Below, one piece after another: positions 8,743 through 17,052 of a stretch of 64,000 bases of DNA. A program made the translations under genes and the position numbers. Origin of the DNA: Arthrobacter sp. MAHUQ-56 (GTDB lineage Bacteria > Actinomycetota > Actinomycetes > Actinomycetales > Micrococcaceae); assembly GCF_019710585.1 (NCBI RefSeq), contig NZ_JAIFZQ010000007.1, positions 62,001 to 126,000 of the forward strand, read 5' to 3'. Positions within the stretch are counted from its first letter, which is position 1. Every line of letters starts with the position of its first letter. Under the pieces are notes generated by a model, which was not told the DNA's origin, ran no database searches, and saw nothing but the letters and a program-made list of their open reading frames with translations.

Positions 8743-8775
8743 CTACTGGTACTCGTGCCTACTATGTACCAGTAG
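8743..8775. promoter_or_regulatory. Probable PadR operator
   Basis: A perfect inverted repeat with 10-base arms, CTACTGGTAC (8743-8752) and GTACCAGTAG (8766-8775), separated by 13 bases. It lies 31 bases before the padR start. Its size and position fit autorepression by PadR-type winged-helix dimers. Binding is inferred, not shown. Confidence 0.7.
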
Positions 8776-8806
8776 TCAGTAATACCGAATACCCGGGAGG
8801 ATCGCC

Positions 8807-9157
8807 ATGGGAAAGCAAATGACCGAGATGCTCAAGGGCACGCTCGAGGGCGTCGTCCTCGCGATCCTGGCGGTGCGGCCGGCATACGGCTACGAGATCA
8901 CGGCCACACTGCGCGACCAGGGTTTCTCCGACATCGTGGAGGGGACGGTTTACGCGCTGCTGGTCAGAATTGAACAGCGCGGCCTGGTCGACGTCGAGAA
9001 GGTCCCGTCGGAGAAAGGTCCGCCGCGGAAGGTGTACTCGCTGAACGCGCTCGGCGGCGAATACCTGGAGGAGTTCTGGAGGACGTGGAATTTCCTCGCG
9101 GAACGGATCGAACAGCTCCATCACAACATCGAAAACCCGCAGGAAGAAGGAGCCTGA
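8807..9157 (+). CDS. PadR family transcriptional regulator
   Basis: A 116-residue winged-helix protein. The first 90 residues carry the PadR core: LKGTLEGVVLAILA, AYGYEITATLRDQG, VEGTVYALLVRIEQRGLV and PPRKVYSLNALG. The C-terminal helix used for dimerisation is short, as in the small PadR-s2 type. GGGAGG precedes the ATG at good spacing. It heads a four-gene run (PadR, DUF1048, ABC ATPase, ABC permease) with gaps of 2-3 bases or overlaps. The perfect palindrome just upstream is its likely operator. In known systems such regulators release the operator when the exported compound binds; that ligand is unknown here. Confidence 0.9.
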   Translation: MGKQMTEMLKGTLEGVVLAILAVRPAYGYEITATLRDQGFSDIVEGTVYALLVRIEQRGLVDVEKVPSEKGPPRKVYSLNALGGEYLEEFWRTWNFLAERIEQLHHNIENPQEEGA

Positions 9158-9159
9158 CC

Positions 9160-9534
9160 ATGGCTGCAAAATGGATCGAGTCGCTCACCGGCTCGCTTGA
9201 GCAGAAGAAACAGTACAAGCAGAACAAAGCCCGCCTCGAGGGCCTTCCCGGACCGTACGCAACGGCGGCAACGGCCATGCACCGGTACCTCATGTACTAC
9301 GGCGGCATCACCGATGGTGACACGCTCGTGACCATGTTCGGTGACCTGGCAGGTCTGTGGGAGCGGGCCGCCATCGACGGGACGCCAGTGCGTACGATCG
9401 TCGGCGAAGATCCGGTGGAGTTCGCGGAAACGTTCGCGCAGGCGTACTCCGGCAAGCAGTGGATCGACAAGGAGCGCGAGCGTCTGCGCCAGGCCATCAA
9501 CGCAGCCGCCGGTGACAGCGGGAACGGGAGCTGA
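9160..9534 (+). CDS. DUF1048-like small protein of the PadR-ABC operon
   Basis: A 124-residue mostly helical protein that I place in the DUF1048 family because of its sequence style (WIESLTGSLEQKKQYKQNK, ALPGPY-type helix turn, MFGDLAGLWERAA) and its place between padR and the ABC genes, where that family usually sits. No catalytic residues or membrane segments are visible. The ATG follows AAGGAG at normal spacing and lies two bases after the padR stop, so the two are co-translated. Function is unknown; a role in regulation or assembly of the efflux pump is inference. Confidence 0.75.
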   Translation: MAAKWIESLTGSLEQKKQYKQNKARLEGLPGPYATAATAMHRYLMYYGGITDGDTLVTMFGDLAGLWERAAIDGTPVRTIVGEDPVEFAETFAQAYSGKQWIDKERERLRQAINAAAGDSGNGS

Positions 9535-9537
9535 CCC

Positions 9538-10377
9538 ATGGCACCGGCCCAGGCCCTCGGCCCCGCAATCCGGGTGCAGGGCATCGAGAAGTCGTTCAAG
9601 GACGTGCAGGTCCTCAAAGGGGTCGATTTCGAGGTCGCCGCGGGGAGCATCTTCGCGCTGCTCGGCTCAAACGGCGCAGGCAAAACCACCTTGGTGAGGA
9701 TCCTTTCGACACTGTTGAAACCCGACGCCGGCAACGCCGCGGTGCACGGGTTCGATGTCACGGCCAACCCCGGTGATGTGCGTGGATCGATCAGCCTTAC
9801 CGGCCAATTCGCCGCTGTGGATGAAGTGCTCACCGGCCGGGAGAACCTAGTACTGATCGCGAAAATCCGCCACCTGAAAGACCCGGCTGCCATCGCCGCC
9901 GGCCTCCTCGCCCGCTTCTCGCTCACCGAGGCGGCGGACCGCAAGGCGTCCACGTACTCGGGTGGCATGCGCCGCCGGCTCGACATCGCCATGAGCCTGA
10001 TCGGCGACCCTCCGGTCATCTTCTTGGACGAACCAACCACCGGCCTCGACCCGCAGGCACGCATCGAGGTATGGCAAACCGTCAAACAACTCGCCAGCAA
10101 CGGCACCACGGTCCTGCTGACCACGCAATACCTCGACGAGGCGGAACAGCTCGCCGACAGGATCGCGATCCTCCATCAGGGCACGATCATCCAGAACGGC
10201 ACCCTCGCCGAACTCAAGCGGCTCCTCCCGCCGGCCAAGGTCGAGTACATCGAGAAACAGCCCTCCCTCGAGGACGTGTTCCTGGCCCTTGTCGGCGACT
10301 CCGGGCAGGCCGGCGCCGAGCCCGAAGCCGTCGAACGGACCGGCGGCAGTGCCCGGTCAGGAAAGGAACTTCGATGA
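9538..10377 (+). CDS. ABC transporter ATP-binding protein (DrrA-like)
   Basis: A 279-residue ATPase of the drug/antibiotic export (DrrA) type. Motifs in order: Walker A GSNGAGKTT near residue 44, Q-loop around SLTGQFAAVDEVLTG, signature YSGGMRRRLDIAMSL, Walker B VIFLDEPTTGLDPQ and the H-loop region LLTTQYLDEAEQLADR. A C-terminal extension after LPPAKVEYIEKQP is typical of this group. It energises the permease encoded immediately downstream, with which it shares an ATGA overlap. Controlled with the operon by PadR. The exported compound is unknown. Confidence 0.94.
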   Translation: MAPAQALGPAIRVQGIEKSFKDVQVLKGVDFEVAAGSIFALLGSNGAGKTTLVRILSTLLKPDAGNAAVHGFDVTANPGDVRGSISLTGQFAAVDEVLTGRENLVLIAKIRHLKDPAAIAAGLLARFSLTEAADRKASTYSGGMRRRLDIAMSLIGDPPVIFLDEPTTGLDPQARIEVWQTVKQLASNGTTVLLTTQYLDEAEQLADRIAILHQGTIIQNGTLAELKRLLPPAKVEYIEKQPSLEDVFLALVGDSGQAGAEPEAVERTGGSARSGKELR

Positions 10378-11138
10378 CCACCCATGCACTCGGCGACACC
10401 GGCGTACTGACTGTCCGCTCGCTGCGCCACATCCTCCGCAGCCCCGACACGATCATCACGACGGCCGTCACCCCGATCGCACTGATGCTGCTGTTCGTTT
10501 ACGTCCTCGGGGGCGCAATCAACACCGGATCCGATGAGTCCTACGTCAACTACATGCTTCCGGGAATCCTGCTCATCACGATTGCGTCCGGCATCGCCTA
10601 CACCGCGTACAGGTTGTTCCTGGACCTGCAGGGCGGCATCTTCGAACGCTTCCAGTCCATGCCGATCGCGAGGTCCAGCGTGCTCTGGGCGCACGTGTTC
10701 ACTTCCCTGGCCGCGAACATGGTCTCGGTGGCAGTCGTCATTGGCGCCGCGCTGATCATGGGGTTCCCTACCGGAGCATCCGTGGCGGCGTGGCTCGGGG
10801 TTGCGGGCCTCCTGGTCCTCTTCACACTCGCCCTGACCTGGATCGCCGTGATCGCCGGGCTCTCCGCCAAGACCGTGGACGGAGCCAGCGCATTCAGCTA
10901 CCCGCTCATCTTCCTGCCGTTCATCAGCTCGGCCTTCGTACCCACCGACTCGATGCCCGGCCCGGTCGCGTGGTTCGCCCGGAACCAGCCCGTCACCTCC
11001 ATCGTCAACACCATCCGGGCACTGTTCACGCAGCAACCGGTTGGCGGCGACATCTGGACAGCTCTCGCCTGGCTCTTCGGCATCCTGGTTCTCGGGTACG
11101 CCTTCGCGATTGCCAGCTACCACCGCAAAATCAGCTAA
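10374..11138 (+). CDS. ABC-2 type transporter permease (DrrB-like)
   Basis: A 254-residue membrane protein with about six hydrophobic segments, for example IITTAVTPIALMLLFVYVLG, MLPGILLITIASGIAYTA, VSVAVVIGAALIMGF and WLGVAGLLVLFTLAL. The ABC-2 signature region appears as FSYPLIFLPFISSAFVPTDS followed by MPGPVAWFARNQPVTSIVN. It forms the export channel for the ATPase just upstream; the ATGA overlap indicates coupling. Last gene of the PadR operon and convergent with yciI copy 2 twelve bases on. Confidence 0.93.
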   Translation: MTTHALGDTGVLTVRSLRHILRSPDTIITTAVTPIALMLLFVYVLGGAINTGSDESYVNYMLPGILLITIASGIAYTAYRLFLDLQGGIFERFQSMPIARSSVLWAHVFTSLAANMVSVAVVIGAALIMGFPTGASVAAWLGVAGLLVLFTLALTWIAVIAGLSAKTVDGASAFSYPLIFLPFISSAFVPTDSMPGPVAWFARNQPVTSIVNTIRALFTQQPVGGDIWTALAWLFGILVLGYAFAIASYHRKIS

Positions 11139-11150
11139 GGCTTGCACCGC

Positions 11151-11453
11151 TCAACGGCGGACAGGGGTGGCTGCCTCGCTCCCGAGCACCGTGGTCCAGG
11201 GGGTGGCGGTCCACTCCGTCACCACGCCGTTGATGACGTAGGGGTCCGCGGCTGCGAAACCTTTGGCGGCCTCCACCGGGTTCTCACCGGTGAAAATTAA
11301 CAAGCCTTTGAAAGGGCCTTCTCCAACAGCGCCGCCCAGCAGAAGCTCGCCGCGTTCGACCGCCTCCCACCCCGCGCGGAGGTGGTCTGCGCGGAACTGT
11401 TCGCGGCTTTCGAGGTAGTCGTCTGCGTAGGTGTACTCCAGCACCGCGTGCAT
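11151..11453 (-). CDS. YciI-like protein, copy 2
   Basis: A 100-residue paralogue of the protein at 7983-8285. Nearly every block is shared (HLRAGWEAVERGELLLGG, GEGPFKGLLIFTG, AAADPYVINGVVT), with mainly conservative changes. The ATG has a strong AAGGAG seven bases upstream, and the same TAGGCT -10-like element is found at 11495-11500. Like copy 1 it is preceded, in the same direction, by a decayed DeoR fragment, so the duplicated unit was larger than the gene. Biochemical role unknown. The pair brackets the PadR-ABC operon. Confidence 0.8.
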   Translation of the reverse strand: MHAVLEYTYADDYLESREQFRADHLRAGWEAVERGELLLGGAVGEGPFKGLLIFTGENPVEAAKGFAAADPYVINGVVTEWTATPWTTVLGSEAATPVRR

Positions 11454-11517
11454 GCCTGTCTCCTTGTTCTTCGGGGGGCGTTCGTTGCAGACGTAGCCTA
11501 CCCAAGTGGACCTAACC

Positions 11518-11668
11518 GCTAAACCGCCGCCACCAACCAGTACCCCTGAGTCGCGGAACTTCTGCAGCTGGATGTGGTGGACGCCGTCACCTAGAACTTG
11601 GCGGAGTGCTCCTCCATGGAGGCCAAACCGGTGCTCACGGCAAGGTGGTAGATCTCCTCGCGCCGCGG
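11518..11668 (-). pseudogene. DeoR-family regulator remnant, fragment 2
   Basis: A second, more decayed copy of the DeoR gene at 13931-14704. Bases about 11535-11560 match the C-terminal coding part (TCGCGGAACTTCTGCA shared). Bases about 11600-11668 match the N-terminal helix-turn-helix coding part (CACGGCAAGGTGGTAGATCT shared, then the CTCCTCGCGCCGCG run). The roughly 500 bases between these parts in the intact gene are missing, and no open frame joins them. It lies upstream of yciI copy 2 in the same direction, mirroring fragment 1. Confidence 0.75.
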
Positions 11669-11803
11669 CAGCGGGCCGCCGCATTGATTCCGTTGGCGTC
11701 TGCGCCGCCTTCACACCCGGCTCGATTGCGCGCAGTGCCTCCCGTTCCCGACGGAGGACGACAGGATGAGACAAGTGCCGTCGTCGTACTTCCCCTTGCC
11801 TGG

Positions 11804-12466
11804 TCAGCCCTCCGGCAGGAGGTGGGCGGCCATTGTCCGGGCCGTGAAGCGCCCGAAACGGTCGGCGCTCCAGCCGCGCTTGAGGACGAGGGTCTCGTAG
11901 AGTTCGGCAGAGGTGCTCATGAAGAAGACGTCGGCCACCTCCTCCGGCGTTAGACCTGGCCGCAGGAATCCCCGCCCGAGCACGTGGCGCGCATTGTGCA
12001 GCATTCGTTGATACCGTTCGCCGTCCACGTCGCGCAGGAGGGCGGCCATTTCATGGTCCCCGCCCGCCGCTGCGTCCCTGATGAGGAGGTAGATGGGCGA
12101 GCCCAGTGGGCTGACCTCGGAAATGAACCGGCCGAACTGCTCCATGAGTTCGCGGGGGTCCGTGACCACGTCCTGAGCGCGGTCCGACCGCTCCTCCGCG
12201 GGGGTGCCCCCGGCTCCAAGCAGGCTCTGCTCGTAAATGGCCCGCACGAGGCCGGGCTTGCCGCCGAACGCCTTGTACACCAGCTCTTTGGAGACAGCTG
12301 CCGCGTGCGCAATGGCGGCGATGGTGGTCCGGCCGTAGCCGTTGGCCAGGAACAGCGCCCGCGCCTGGGCGAGCACCCGCTTCCTGGACTCCTCGGCCGC
12401 CTCCTGCCGTCGCCGCGAGTCGTAGCTGCGGGGGCGAGGTTGGGTGCCGTTGACCGCCGGTCCCAT
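11804..12466 (-). CDS. TetR family transcriptional regulator
   Basis: A 220-residue regulator. The N-terminal helix-turn-helix is plain: RVLAQARALFLANGYGRTTI, then AIAHAAAVSKELVYKAFGGK (residues about 30-75). The C-terminal two-thirds is helical and ligand-binding, without a recognisable subfamily motif. It is divergent from a SnoaL-like/SDR gene pair, and a 6-base-arm inverted repeat occurs in the gap, so local repression of both directions is likely. The inducing ligand is unknown. An ATG at the chosen start gives a short basic leader before the domain. Confidence 0.88.
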   Translation of the reverse strand: MGPAVNGTQPRPRSYDSRRRQEAAEESRKRVLAQARALFLANGYGRTTIAAIAHAAAVSKELVYKAFGGKPGLVRAIYEQSLLGAGGTPAEERSDRAQDVVTDPRELMEQFGRFISEVSPLGSPIYLLIRDAAAGGDHEMAALLRDVDGERYQRMLHNARHVLGRGFLRPGLTPEEVADVFFMSTSAELYETLVLKRGWSADRFGRFTARTMAAHLLPEG

Positions 12467-12493
12467 CGGGCTTAAACTCCTTGTATCAGTTGA

Positions 12494-12509
12494 ATACAGC
12501 TAACTGTAT
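12494..12509. promoter_or_regulatory. Probable TetR operator
   Basis: Inverted repeat ATACAG (12494-12499), CTAA, CTGTAT (12504-12509), set within a larger imperfect symmetry starting at GTATCAGTT. It lies between the divergent TetR and SnoaL-like genes, 28 bases before the TetR start. Operator function is inferred. Confidence 0.55.
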
Positions 12510-12564
12510 CAAATTCGGCGTACCAGCCTCTCCGCCTTCCGCGACGGAAACAAAGGAGCAGATC

Positions 12565-13014
12565 ATGGACGCTTCAGGAATCGAGCGCGTCCCCGAAGGC
12601 CCGGTCCGGCGCATGCTGGCCGCGGCCAACCGCCATGACCTTGAGGCCATGGTGTCCGAGTTCGCCGACGACTACCGGAACACCACCCCTGTGCACCCGG
12701 CCCGCAGCTTCACCGGGTCCGCCCAGGTCCGGAAGAACTGGACGGCACTGTTCGCCGGCCTGCCGGACCTCGCCCTCACCGTCCACGACGCGGCAACGGG
12801 TCCGGACGGCAAAGTCTGGATGGAATGGAGCAACCGGGGCACCCGGCCGGACGGATCCGTGCAGCGCGCCGCCGGGGTGTCCATCCTCACCGTCCGCGAC
12901 GACAAAATCGCAGCCGCCCAGTTCTACCTTGAACCCCTGGACCAGGATTCCGGCGACGTAAATCAAGCCGTCAGCCAGGCGGTCCAAGGGGCAGCCGGGG
13001 GTGTACGGTCATGA
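12565..13014 (+). CDS. SnoaL-like (NTF2 fold) protein
   Basis: A 149-residue protein of the SnoaL/NTF2-like fold: an N-terminal helix pair RRMLAAANRHDLEAMVSEFA, then DDYRNTTPVH, a helix around VRKNWTALFAGLPDL, and beta strands including VWMEWSNRGTRPDGS and FYLEPLD. Members are polyketide cyclases, isomerases or accessory domains, and sequence alone does not assign activity. The ATG is preceded by AAGGAG. It overlaps the following SDR gene by ATGA, so the two form a coupled pair likely governed by the divergent TetR. Confidence 0.78.
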   Translation: MDASGIERVPEGPVRRMLAAANRHDLEAMVSEFADDYRNTTPVHPARSFTGSAQVRKNWTALFAGLPDLALTVHDAATGPDGKVWMEWSNRGTRPDGSVQRAAGVSILTVRDDKIAAAQFYLEPLDQDSGDVNQAVSQAVQGAAGGVRS

Positions 13015-13901
13015 TCCTTGTCGTCGGCGGCACGGGCCGCCTTGGCCGCGCCGCGGTTCCCCTGCTGGTGCAGTCCGGCCACCGGGTCCGCATCATGGCC
13101 CGCGGCAGTTCCCAGCCCTTCGCCACGGCGGTGGGCGCCGGCGTCGAACTTTTCCGCGGGGACCTCGGGTCCGAATCGGACTGCCGGAGAGCGGTGGAAG
13201 GCTGCACTGCGGTGGTGTTCGCGGCCTCGGGGTTCGGACTCAAGGACTCCGGCCCGCGCGAGGTGGACCGCGACGGCGCCATCCGGCTGGTCCGTGCGGC
13301 GGCAGCCGGCGGAGTACAGCACCTGATCATGATGTCCATGCATGGGGCCGCGCCCGACGGGCCGATCGACTACCTGCGCTGCAAGGCCGCGGCTGAGGAA
13401 GCAGTCCGCTCATCCGGCATGGACTGGACCGTCATACGGATGGGAGCGCTTCTGGAACAGCGGCTCGAGGACTTGACGGCTGCTTTCGGGGCAAAGGGCA
13501 AGGTGCCGGTATTTGGCTCCGGATCCGCCCCGGTGACTTTTACGTCGGTCCAGGATGCGGCCGCCGTGGTGCTCCGCGCCGTCCGCGACCCGGCACTGCG
13601 GAACCGCATCATCGAATGGGGCTCGCAGACGCTCACCGGCAACCAGCTGGCGGAGGCTGTGCTGGCCAGGGCGGGACATGGCTCAGTGCAACGGATCCCG
13701 CCTGCCGCCTTGAGGCTGCTCTCCGTGGCTGCCAGGCCGTTCTCGCCGTTCTTAGCTAGGGTGGCGGGTGCCGGGGTATGGCAAGAGTCCGGGGCGGGAG
13801 CCTTCGACTTTGGGCCCGGGCGCGCCGATTTTCCGGACATCCCCATCACCGGGCTGCAGCAGGTCCTTGAGGCATCCGGCGCTCCTGGATCGCCGGTGTA
13901 G
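13011..13901 (+). CDS. NAD(P)-binding atypical short-chain dehydrogenase (NmrA-like)
   Basis: A 296-residue protein with a Rossmann start ILVVGGTGRLGRAAVPLL, the (T)GxxGxxG loop of atypical or extended SDRs, followed by HRVRIMARGSSQ. There is no classical YxxxK pair; FTSVQDAAAVVLRAV and HLIMMSMHG resemble the NmrA/NAD(P)H-binding group. These proteins act as redox sensors or as reductases. Coupled by ATGA overlap to the SnoaL-like gene. Convergent with the DeoR gene 29 bases downstream; no terminator hairpin is evident between them. Confidence 0.85.
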   Translation: MILVVGGTGRLGRAAVPLLVQSGHRVRIMARGSSQPFATAVGAGVELFRGDLGSESDCRRAVEGCTAVVFAASGFGLKDSGPREVDRDGAIRLVRAAAAGGVQHLIMMSMHGAAPDGPIDYLRCKAAAEEAVRSSGMDWTVIRMGALLEQRLEDLTAAFGAKGKVPVFGSGSAPVTFTSVQDAAAVVLRAVRDPALRNRIIEWGSQTLTGNQLAEAVLARAGHGSVQRIPPAALRLLSVAARPFSPFLARVAGAGVWQESGAGAFDFGPGRADFPDIPITGLQQVLEASGAPGSPV

Positions 13902-13930
13902 GGACAACCAAAAGCGCGACGCGAGGCGAC

Positions 13931-14704
13931 TTACCCGCTGACGGCCGCCACCTCAACCTGTACCCCCGCGTCGCGGAACTTCTGCACCTGGGCGGGATCG
14001 GCGCCGTCGTCCGTCACCAGGGTCCAAGGGAGTGCCAGGCGCGCCCACGCGTGGAACGGCCGCACCCCCAGCTTGGAGGAGTCCGCCAAAACATAAACCA
14101 AACGCCCGCGCCTGGCCATGAGCTCCTTGAGCCGGGTCTGGGCGTGGTCGGCTTCGCAGATGCCGTCCTCGGCGGTGACGGCGTCGGCGCCCAGGAACAC
14201 CCGGTCGAAGCTCATCCGCTCCAGCGCCGCCTCGGCCAGCGGGCCCACGAAACTCTGCGAAACGCCACGGAGCCGGCCGCCCAGGCAGTCCACCTCGATG
14301 CCCGCCGAATCGGCGAGTTCCTGCAGCGTGTTGAGACCCGGCGTCGTCACGGACAACCGGTCGAACCCGCGCAGCTCGTGCGCCAGGGCACCTGCGGTGG
14401 AGCCGGCGTCGAGCAGGATGTTCTCCCCGGGCTGGATCACCGCCGCGGCCCACCGGGCGATGGCGTGCTTCTGCTCGAACGCCTCGCCGGTGCGCTGCCG
14501 CAGCGACGCCTCCGGGTGCGCGCCCAGGGCCATGGCCCCGCCGTAGGTCCGGGCAAGCTTCCCTTGCGAATTCAGCAGGGCCAGGTCGCGGCGGATGGTG
14601 GAGGCGGTCACCTCGAACCGGGCAGAGAGTTCCTCCACGGAGGCCAGGCCGGTGGTCACGGCAAGGTGGTAGATCTCCTCGCGCCGCGCGTTTGCGCTGA
14701 GCAT
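13931..14704 (-). CDS. DeoR family transcriptional regulator of the tetronate operon
   Basis: A 257-residue DeoR/GlpR-type regulator. The N-terminal helix-turn-helix (RREEIYHLAVTTGLASVEEL, then STIRRDLALLNSQGKL) precedes a sugar-phosphate-binding ISOCOT-type domain with LLDAGSTAGALAHEL and VFLGADAVTAEDGI. The chosen ATG begins MLSANARREEI and has AAGGAG upstream; a longer frame adds unrelated residues. Last gene on the kdgT-kinase-pdxA strand, 138 bases after pdxA, so it probably represses that operon and senses a phosphorylated four-carbon intermediate. Two truncated relatives of this gene lie at 8345 and 11518. Confidence 0.88.
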   Translation of the reverse strand: MLSANARREEIYHLAVTTGLASVEELSARFEVTASTIRRDLALLNSQGKLARTYGGAMALGAHPEASLRQRTGEAFEQKHAIARWAAAVIQPGENILLDAGSTAGALAHELRGFDRLSVTTPGLNTLQELADSAGIEVDCLGGRLRGVSQSFVGPLAEAALERMSFDRVFLGADAVTAEDGICEADHAQTRLKELMARRGRLVYVLADSSKLGVRPFHAWARLALPWTLVTDDGADPAQVQKFRDAGVQVEVAAVSG

Positions 14705-14842
14705 TCCCGGTCTCCTTCCCGTGGGCGTTGCGGTGGCAGTGCTACCCATGCTAGTTCCGGCCCCCAAAGAAACAGCGGCAGCAGGGACGGCAAGGCCGGT
14801 CAGCAATTCTACGCTGACCGGCCGTTTCACCCTTGGAATTGA

Positions 14843-15847
14843 TCAGGCAGCCTCGTCGCGGGCCGGCGCCAGGTCCACTGCCTGCCGCAGCGCCTCGAGC
14901 AGCGACTCGTGGTCCGCGATGTTCTTGCCGGCAATGTCGAAGGCCGTGCCGTGGTCAACGGACGTGCGCACCACGGGAAGCCCCACGGTGATGTTCACGC
15001 CGTTCTCCAGGCCGAGGACCTTCACCGGGCCGTGGCCCTGGTCGTGGTACTGCGCCACCACCAGGTCGAAGTCGCCGCGGCCGGCGAGGAAGAACAGGGT
15101 ATCGGCCGGGAGCGGGCCGAAGGCGTTGATACCGTCAGCCTGGGCCTTCTCAATGCCCGGCTGGATCTTCTCCGCCTCCTCGCCGTAGCCGAACAGGCCG
15201 TTCTCACCCGCGTGGGGGTTGATGGCGCACACGGCAATCCGCGGGTTCTCGATGCCGGAGGTTCGCAGCAGCTCGTACCCGCGCTTGATGGTCCGGTAGA
15301 CAAGGTCCCCGTTGATCTTGGCGATCGCGTCGATGAGGCCAATATGGGTGGTCACGTGGATGACGCGCATCTTCGGGGCGGTCAGCATCATGGAGACTTC
15401 CTCGGTGCCGGTCAGTTCGGCGAGGAGCTCCGTGTGGCCGGGGAACTTGTGCCCGGCCGCATGCAGGGCCGCCTTGTTGAGCGGTCCAGTGCAGATCGCG
15501 TCCACCTGGCGGTCCATCGCCAACTGCACGGCCTTCTCAATGAAGAGGTACGAACCGTGCCCGGCTGCGGCTGACAGCTCACCCCAGGCGAGGTCCTCCG
15601 GGATGCAGTCGATGTCCAGCACATCGATGGTGCCTTCCTGGAACAAAGCCTCCGACGGTTCAGTGACCTTGCGCAGGGTCAGTGGGCTGGAAACGATGTC
15701 CGCGGCGAGCTGCATCCGGCGCAGATCGCCGATGACCAGCATCTGTGCCTTGGACCGGAGTTCGCTGTCCGCCAAGGCCTTGACGATGATCTCCGGGCCA
15801 ATGCCGGCCGCGTCGCCCATGGTGATGGCTACAATCGGGCGTCCCAT
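14843..15847 (-). CDS. pdxA2: PdxA-family 4-phospho-four-carbon-acid dehydrogenase
   Basis: A 334-residue member of the PdxA family: IVAITMGDAAGIGPEI at the N terminus, CTGPLNKAAL with the metal/substrate region, GHTELLAELT, the VAQYHDQGHGP motif carrying metal-binding Asp and His, and VGLPVVRTSVDHGTAFDIAG. Authentic PdxA oxidises 4-hydroxythreonine-4-phosphate. The PdxA2 branch, found beside DUF1537 kinases, oxidises and decarboxylates 4-phospho-D-threonate or -erythronate to dihydroxyacetone phosphate. The kinase gene is directly upstream and its stop overlaps this start (TAATG), so the PdxA2 role is strongly preferred. This is inference from context plus family knowledge. Confidence 0.9.
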   Translation of the reverse strand: MGRPIVAITMGDAAGIGPEIIVKALADSELRSKAQMLVIGDLRRMQLAADIVSSPLTLRKVTEPSEALFQEGTIDVLDIDCIPEDLAWGELSAAAGHGSYLFIEKAVQLAMDRQVDAICTGPLNKAALHAAGHKFPGHTELLAELTGTEEVSMMLTAPKMRVIHVTTHIGLIDAIAKINGDLVYRTIKRGYELLRTSGIENPRIAVCAINPHAGENGLFGYGEEAEKIQPGIEKAQADGINAFGPLPADTLFFLAGRGDFDLVVAQYHDQGHGPVKVLGLENGVNITVGLPVVRTSVDHGTAFDIAGKNIADHESLLEALRQAVDLAPARDEAA

Positions 15848-17052
15848 TATTTGCTACTCATTTCAGTCGTTGTACTAGTGAAAAACTCTTTGGTCCTGGC
15901 CAGCGTGCCGGCATCCCCGAACGCGCCGGCCTTGGTGACCAGCAGGGGGAGGGGCTCCGGCAGCAGGCTCATGACGACGCCGGGCTCAATTTCCCCGATG
16001 ACGGTGAAGCTGCCGGCGCGCAAGGCCTTCAGGACCGCCGTGGCGGTTTCCCCGCCCGTCAGGACCAGCGCCTCGCAGTGCTCAACGCCGGCAGCAGTGG
16101 CGCGTGCCAGGGCCTCCGCCACCACCAGCGCCTGCGATTTGTCCACCGCTCCCATGGGATCGGGGGTCAACACGACGTCTGTCCGCAGCATCGCCGCCGC
16201 AAGCTTCCGCGCAGCTGCCGGATCCTCCAACGCCTGGTGGTCCAGGGTGACGTGCTCGGCCCCTGCCGCGACCAGCGCCTCCGTCTGCTGCCTCGCCAGG
16301 GCTGAATAGCTGCCGATCACGGTCAACGTGCGAGTCACATGCCGCGCCCGTGCACGAAGGACATCCCGTCCTTCTCCACGCGGGGCAATGTGCCCGGCCA
16401 GTCCGCCGGAACCCACCATGAGGGCGGGGAAGTCCAGCAGGGCCGCAGCCGCGGCGATGTGCTTCAGGTCGTCGTCGGAAACAGCGTCAAGTACGACGGC
16501 GTCACGCCCGAGTTCCTGCACGTTGCGCAGGTGCGCGGCCAGTTCCTCCGGGGTGAGGTGTGCTTCCCGGTCCACGAGTTCAGTCGAAAGACCGCCGGCG
16601 GCAAGCGCCGCCGCGACGTCGCCGTCGAAGCTTCCCTGCGCGTTGTGCGCACCGTTGACGTGGACCAGGCCGCCAACGGTTGTCCGTCCCGTACCCGGGA
16701 AGGCGGGGGCCACAAGGGCCAGGCCCCTGCTGCGGCCTTCACTAACGCGGCCCAGCGCTGCGGCAACCTCGGCACCGACGTTGCCGCGAAGCAGCGAGTC
16801 GATCTTCTTGAAAACCTGCCGGTCCTGCTCCAGGGCGCGTGCCACAGCCGCTGTGACGGCCGCCGCTGAATCTTGGGCGGACAGGTAGCGGCTCTCGGTG
16901 TTGACCGACAGGATGTCCGCGTCCGGCCACGTGGAGTCCAGATCCAGGATGACGGAGCTGCTGTGGGTGGGTCCGTAGGCTGCGGCCGCATCGGCCGCTC
17001 CCGTCAGGTCGTCGGCGATGATTGCCCAGCGCTTGGCTGCGGTGGTGCTCAT
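15847..17052 (-). CDS. dtnK: Four-carbon acid sugar kinase (DUF1537)
   Basis: A 401-residue kinase. The N-terminal domain opens [18 protein letters not shown], the diagnostic DDLTGA motif, with [14 protein letters not shown] following. The C-terminal nucleotide-binding domain has [16 protein letters not shown] and the TKAGAFGD segment. The family phosphorylates D-threonate, D-erythronate or related acids at C4. It overlaps kdgT by ATGA and pdxA2 by one base, giving a rigidly coupled uptake-kinase-dehydrogenase cassette. Which tetronate stereoisomer is used cannot be read from the sequence. Confidence 0.88.
   Translation of the reverse strand: MSTTAAKRWAIIADDLTGAADAAAAYGPTHSSSVILDLDSTWPDADILSVNTESRYLSAQDSAAAVTAAVARALEQDRQVFKKIDSLLRGNVGAEVAAALGRVSEGRSRGLALVAPAFPGTGRTTVGGLVHVNGAHNAQGSFDGDVAAALAAGGLSTELVDREAHLTPEELAAHLRNVQELGRDAVVLDAVSDDDLKHIAAAAALLDFPALMVGSGGLAGHIAPRGEGRDVLRARARHVTRTLTVIGSYSALARQQTEALVAAGAEHVTLDHQALEDPAAARKLAAAMLRTDVVLTPDPMGAVDKSQALVVAEALARATAAGVEHCEALVLTGGETATAVLKALRAGSFTVIGEIEPGVVMSLLPEPLPLLVTKAGAFGDAGTLARTKEFFTSTTTEMSSK

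Noticed and set aside
11151..11453. YciI duplicates as ends of a composite transposon
   Set aside because: The copies are in the same orientation, encode no transposase, and I see no terminal inverted repeats or target duplications.
14843..15847. Authentic PdxA of vitamin B6 synthesis
   Set aside because: The gene is locked between a tetronate kinase and a DeoR regulator, and actinobacteria usually make B6 by PdxS/PdxT; a PdxA2 role fits better.
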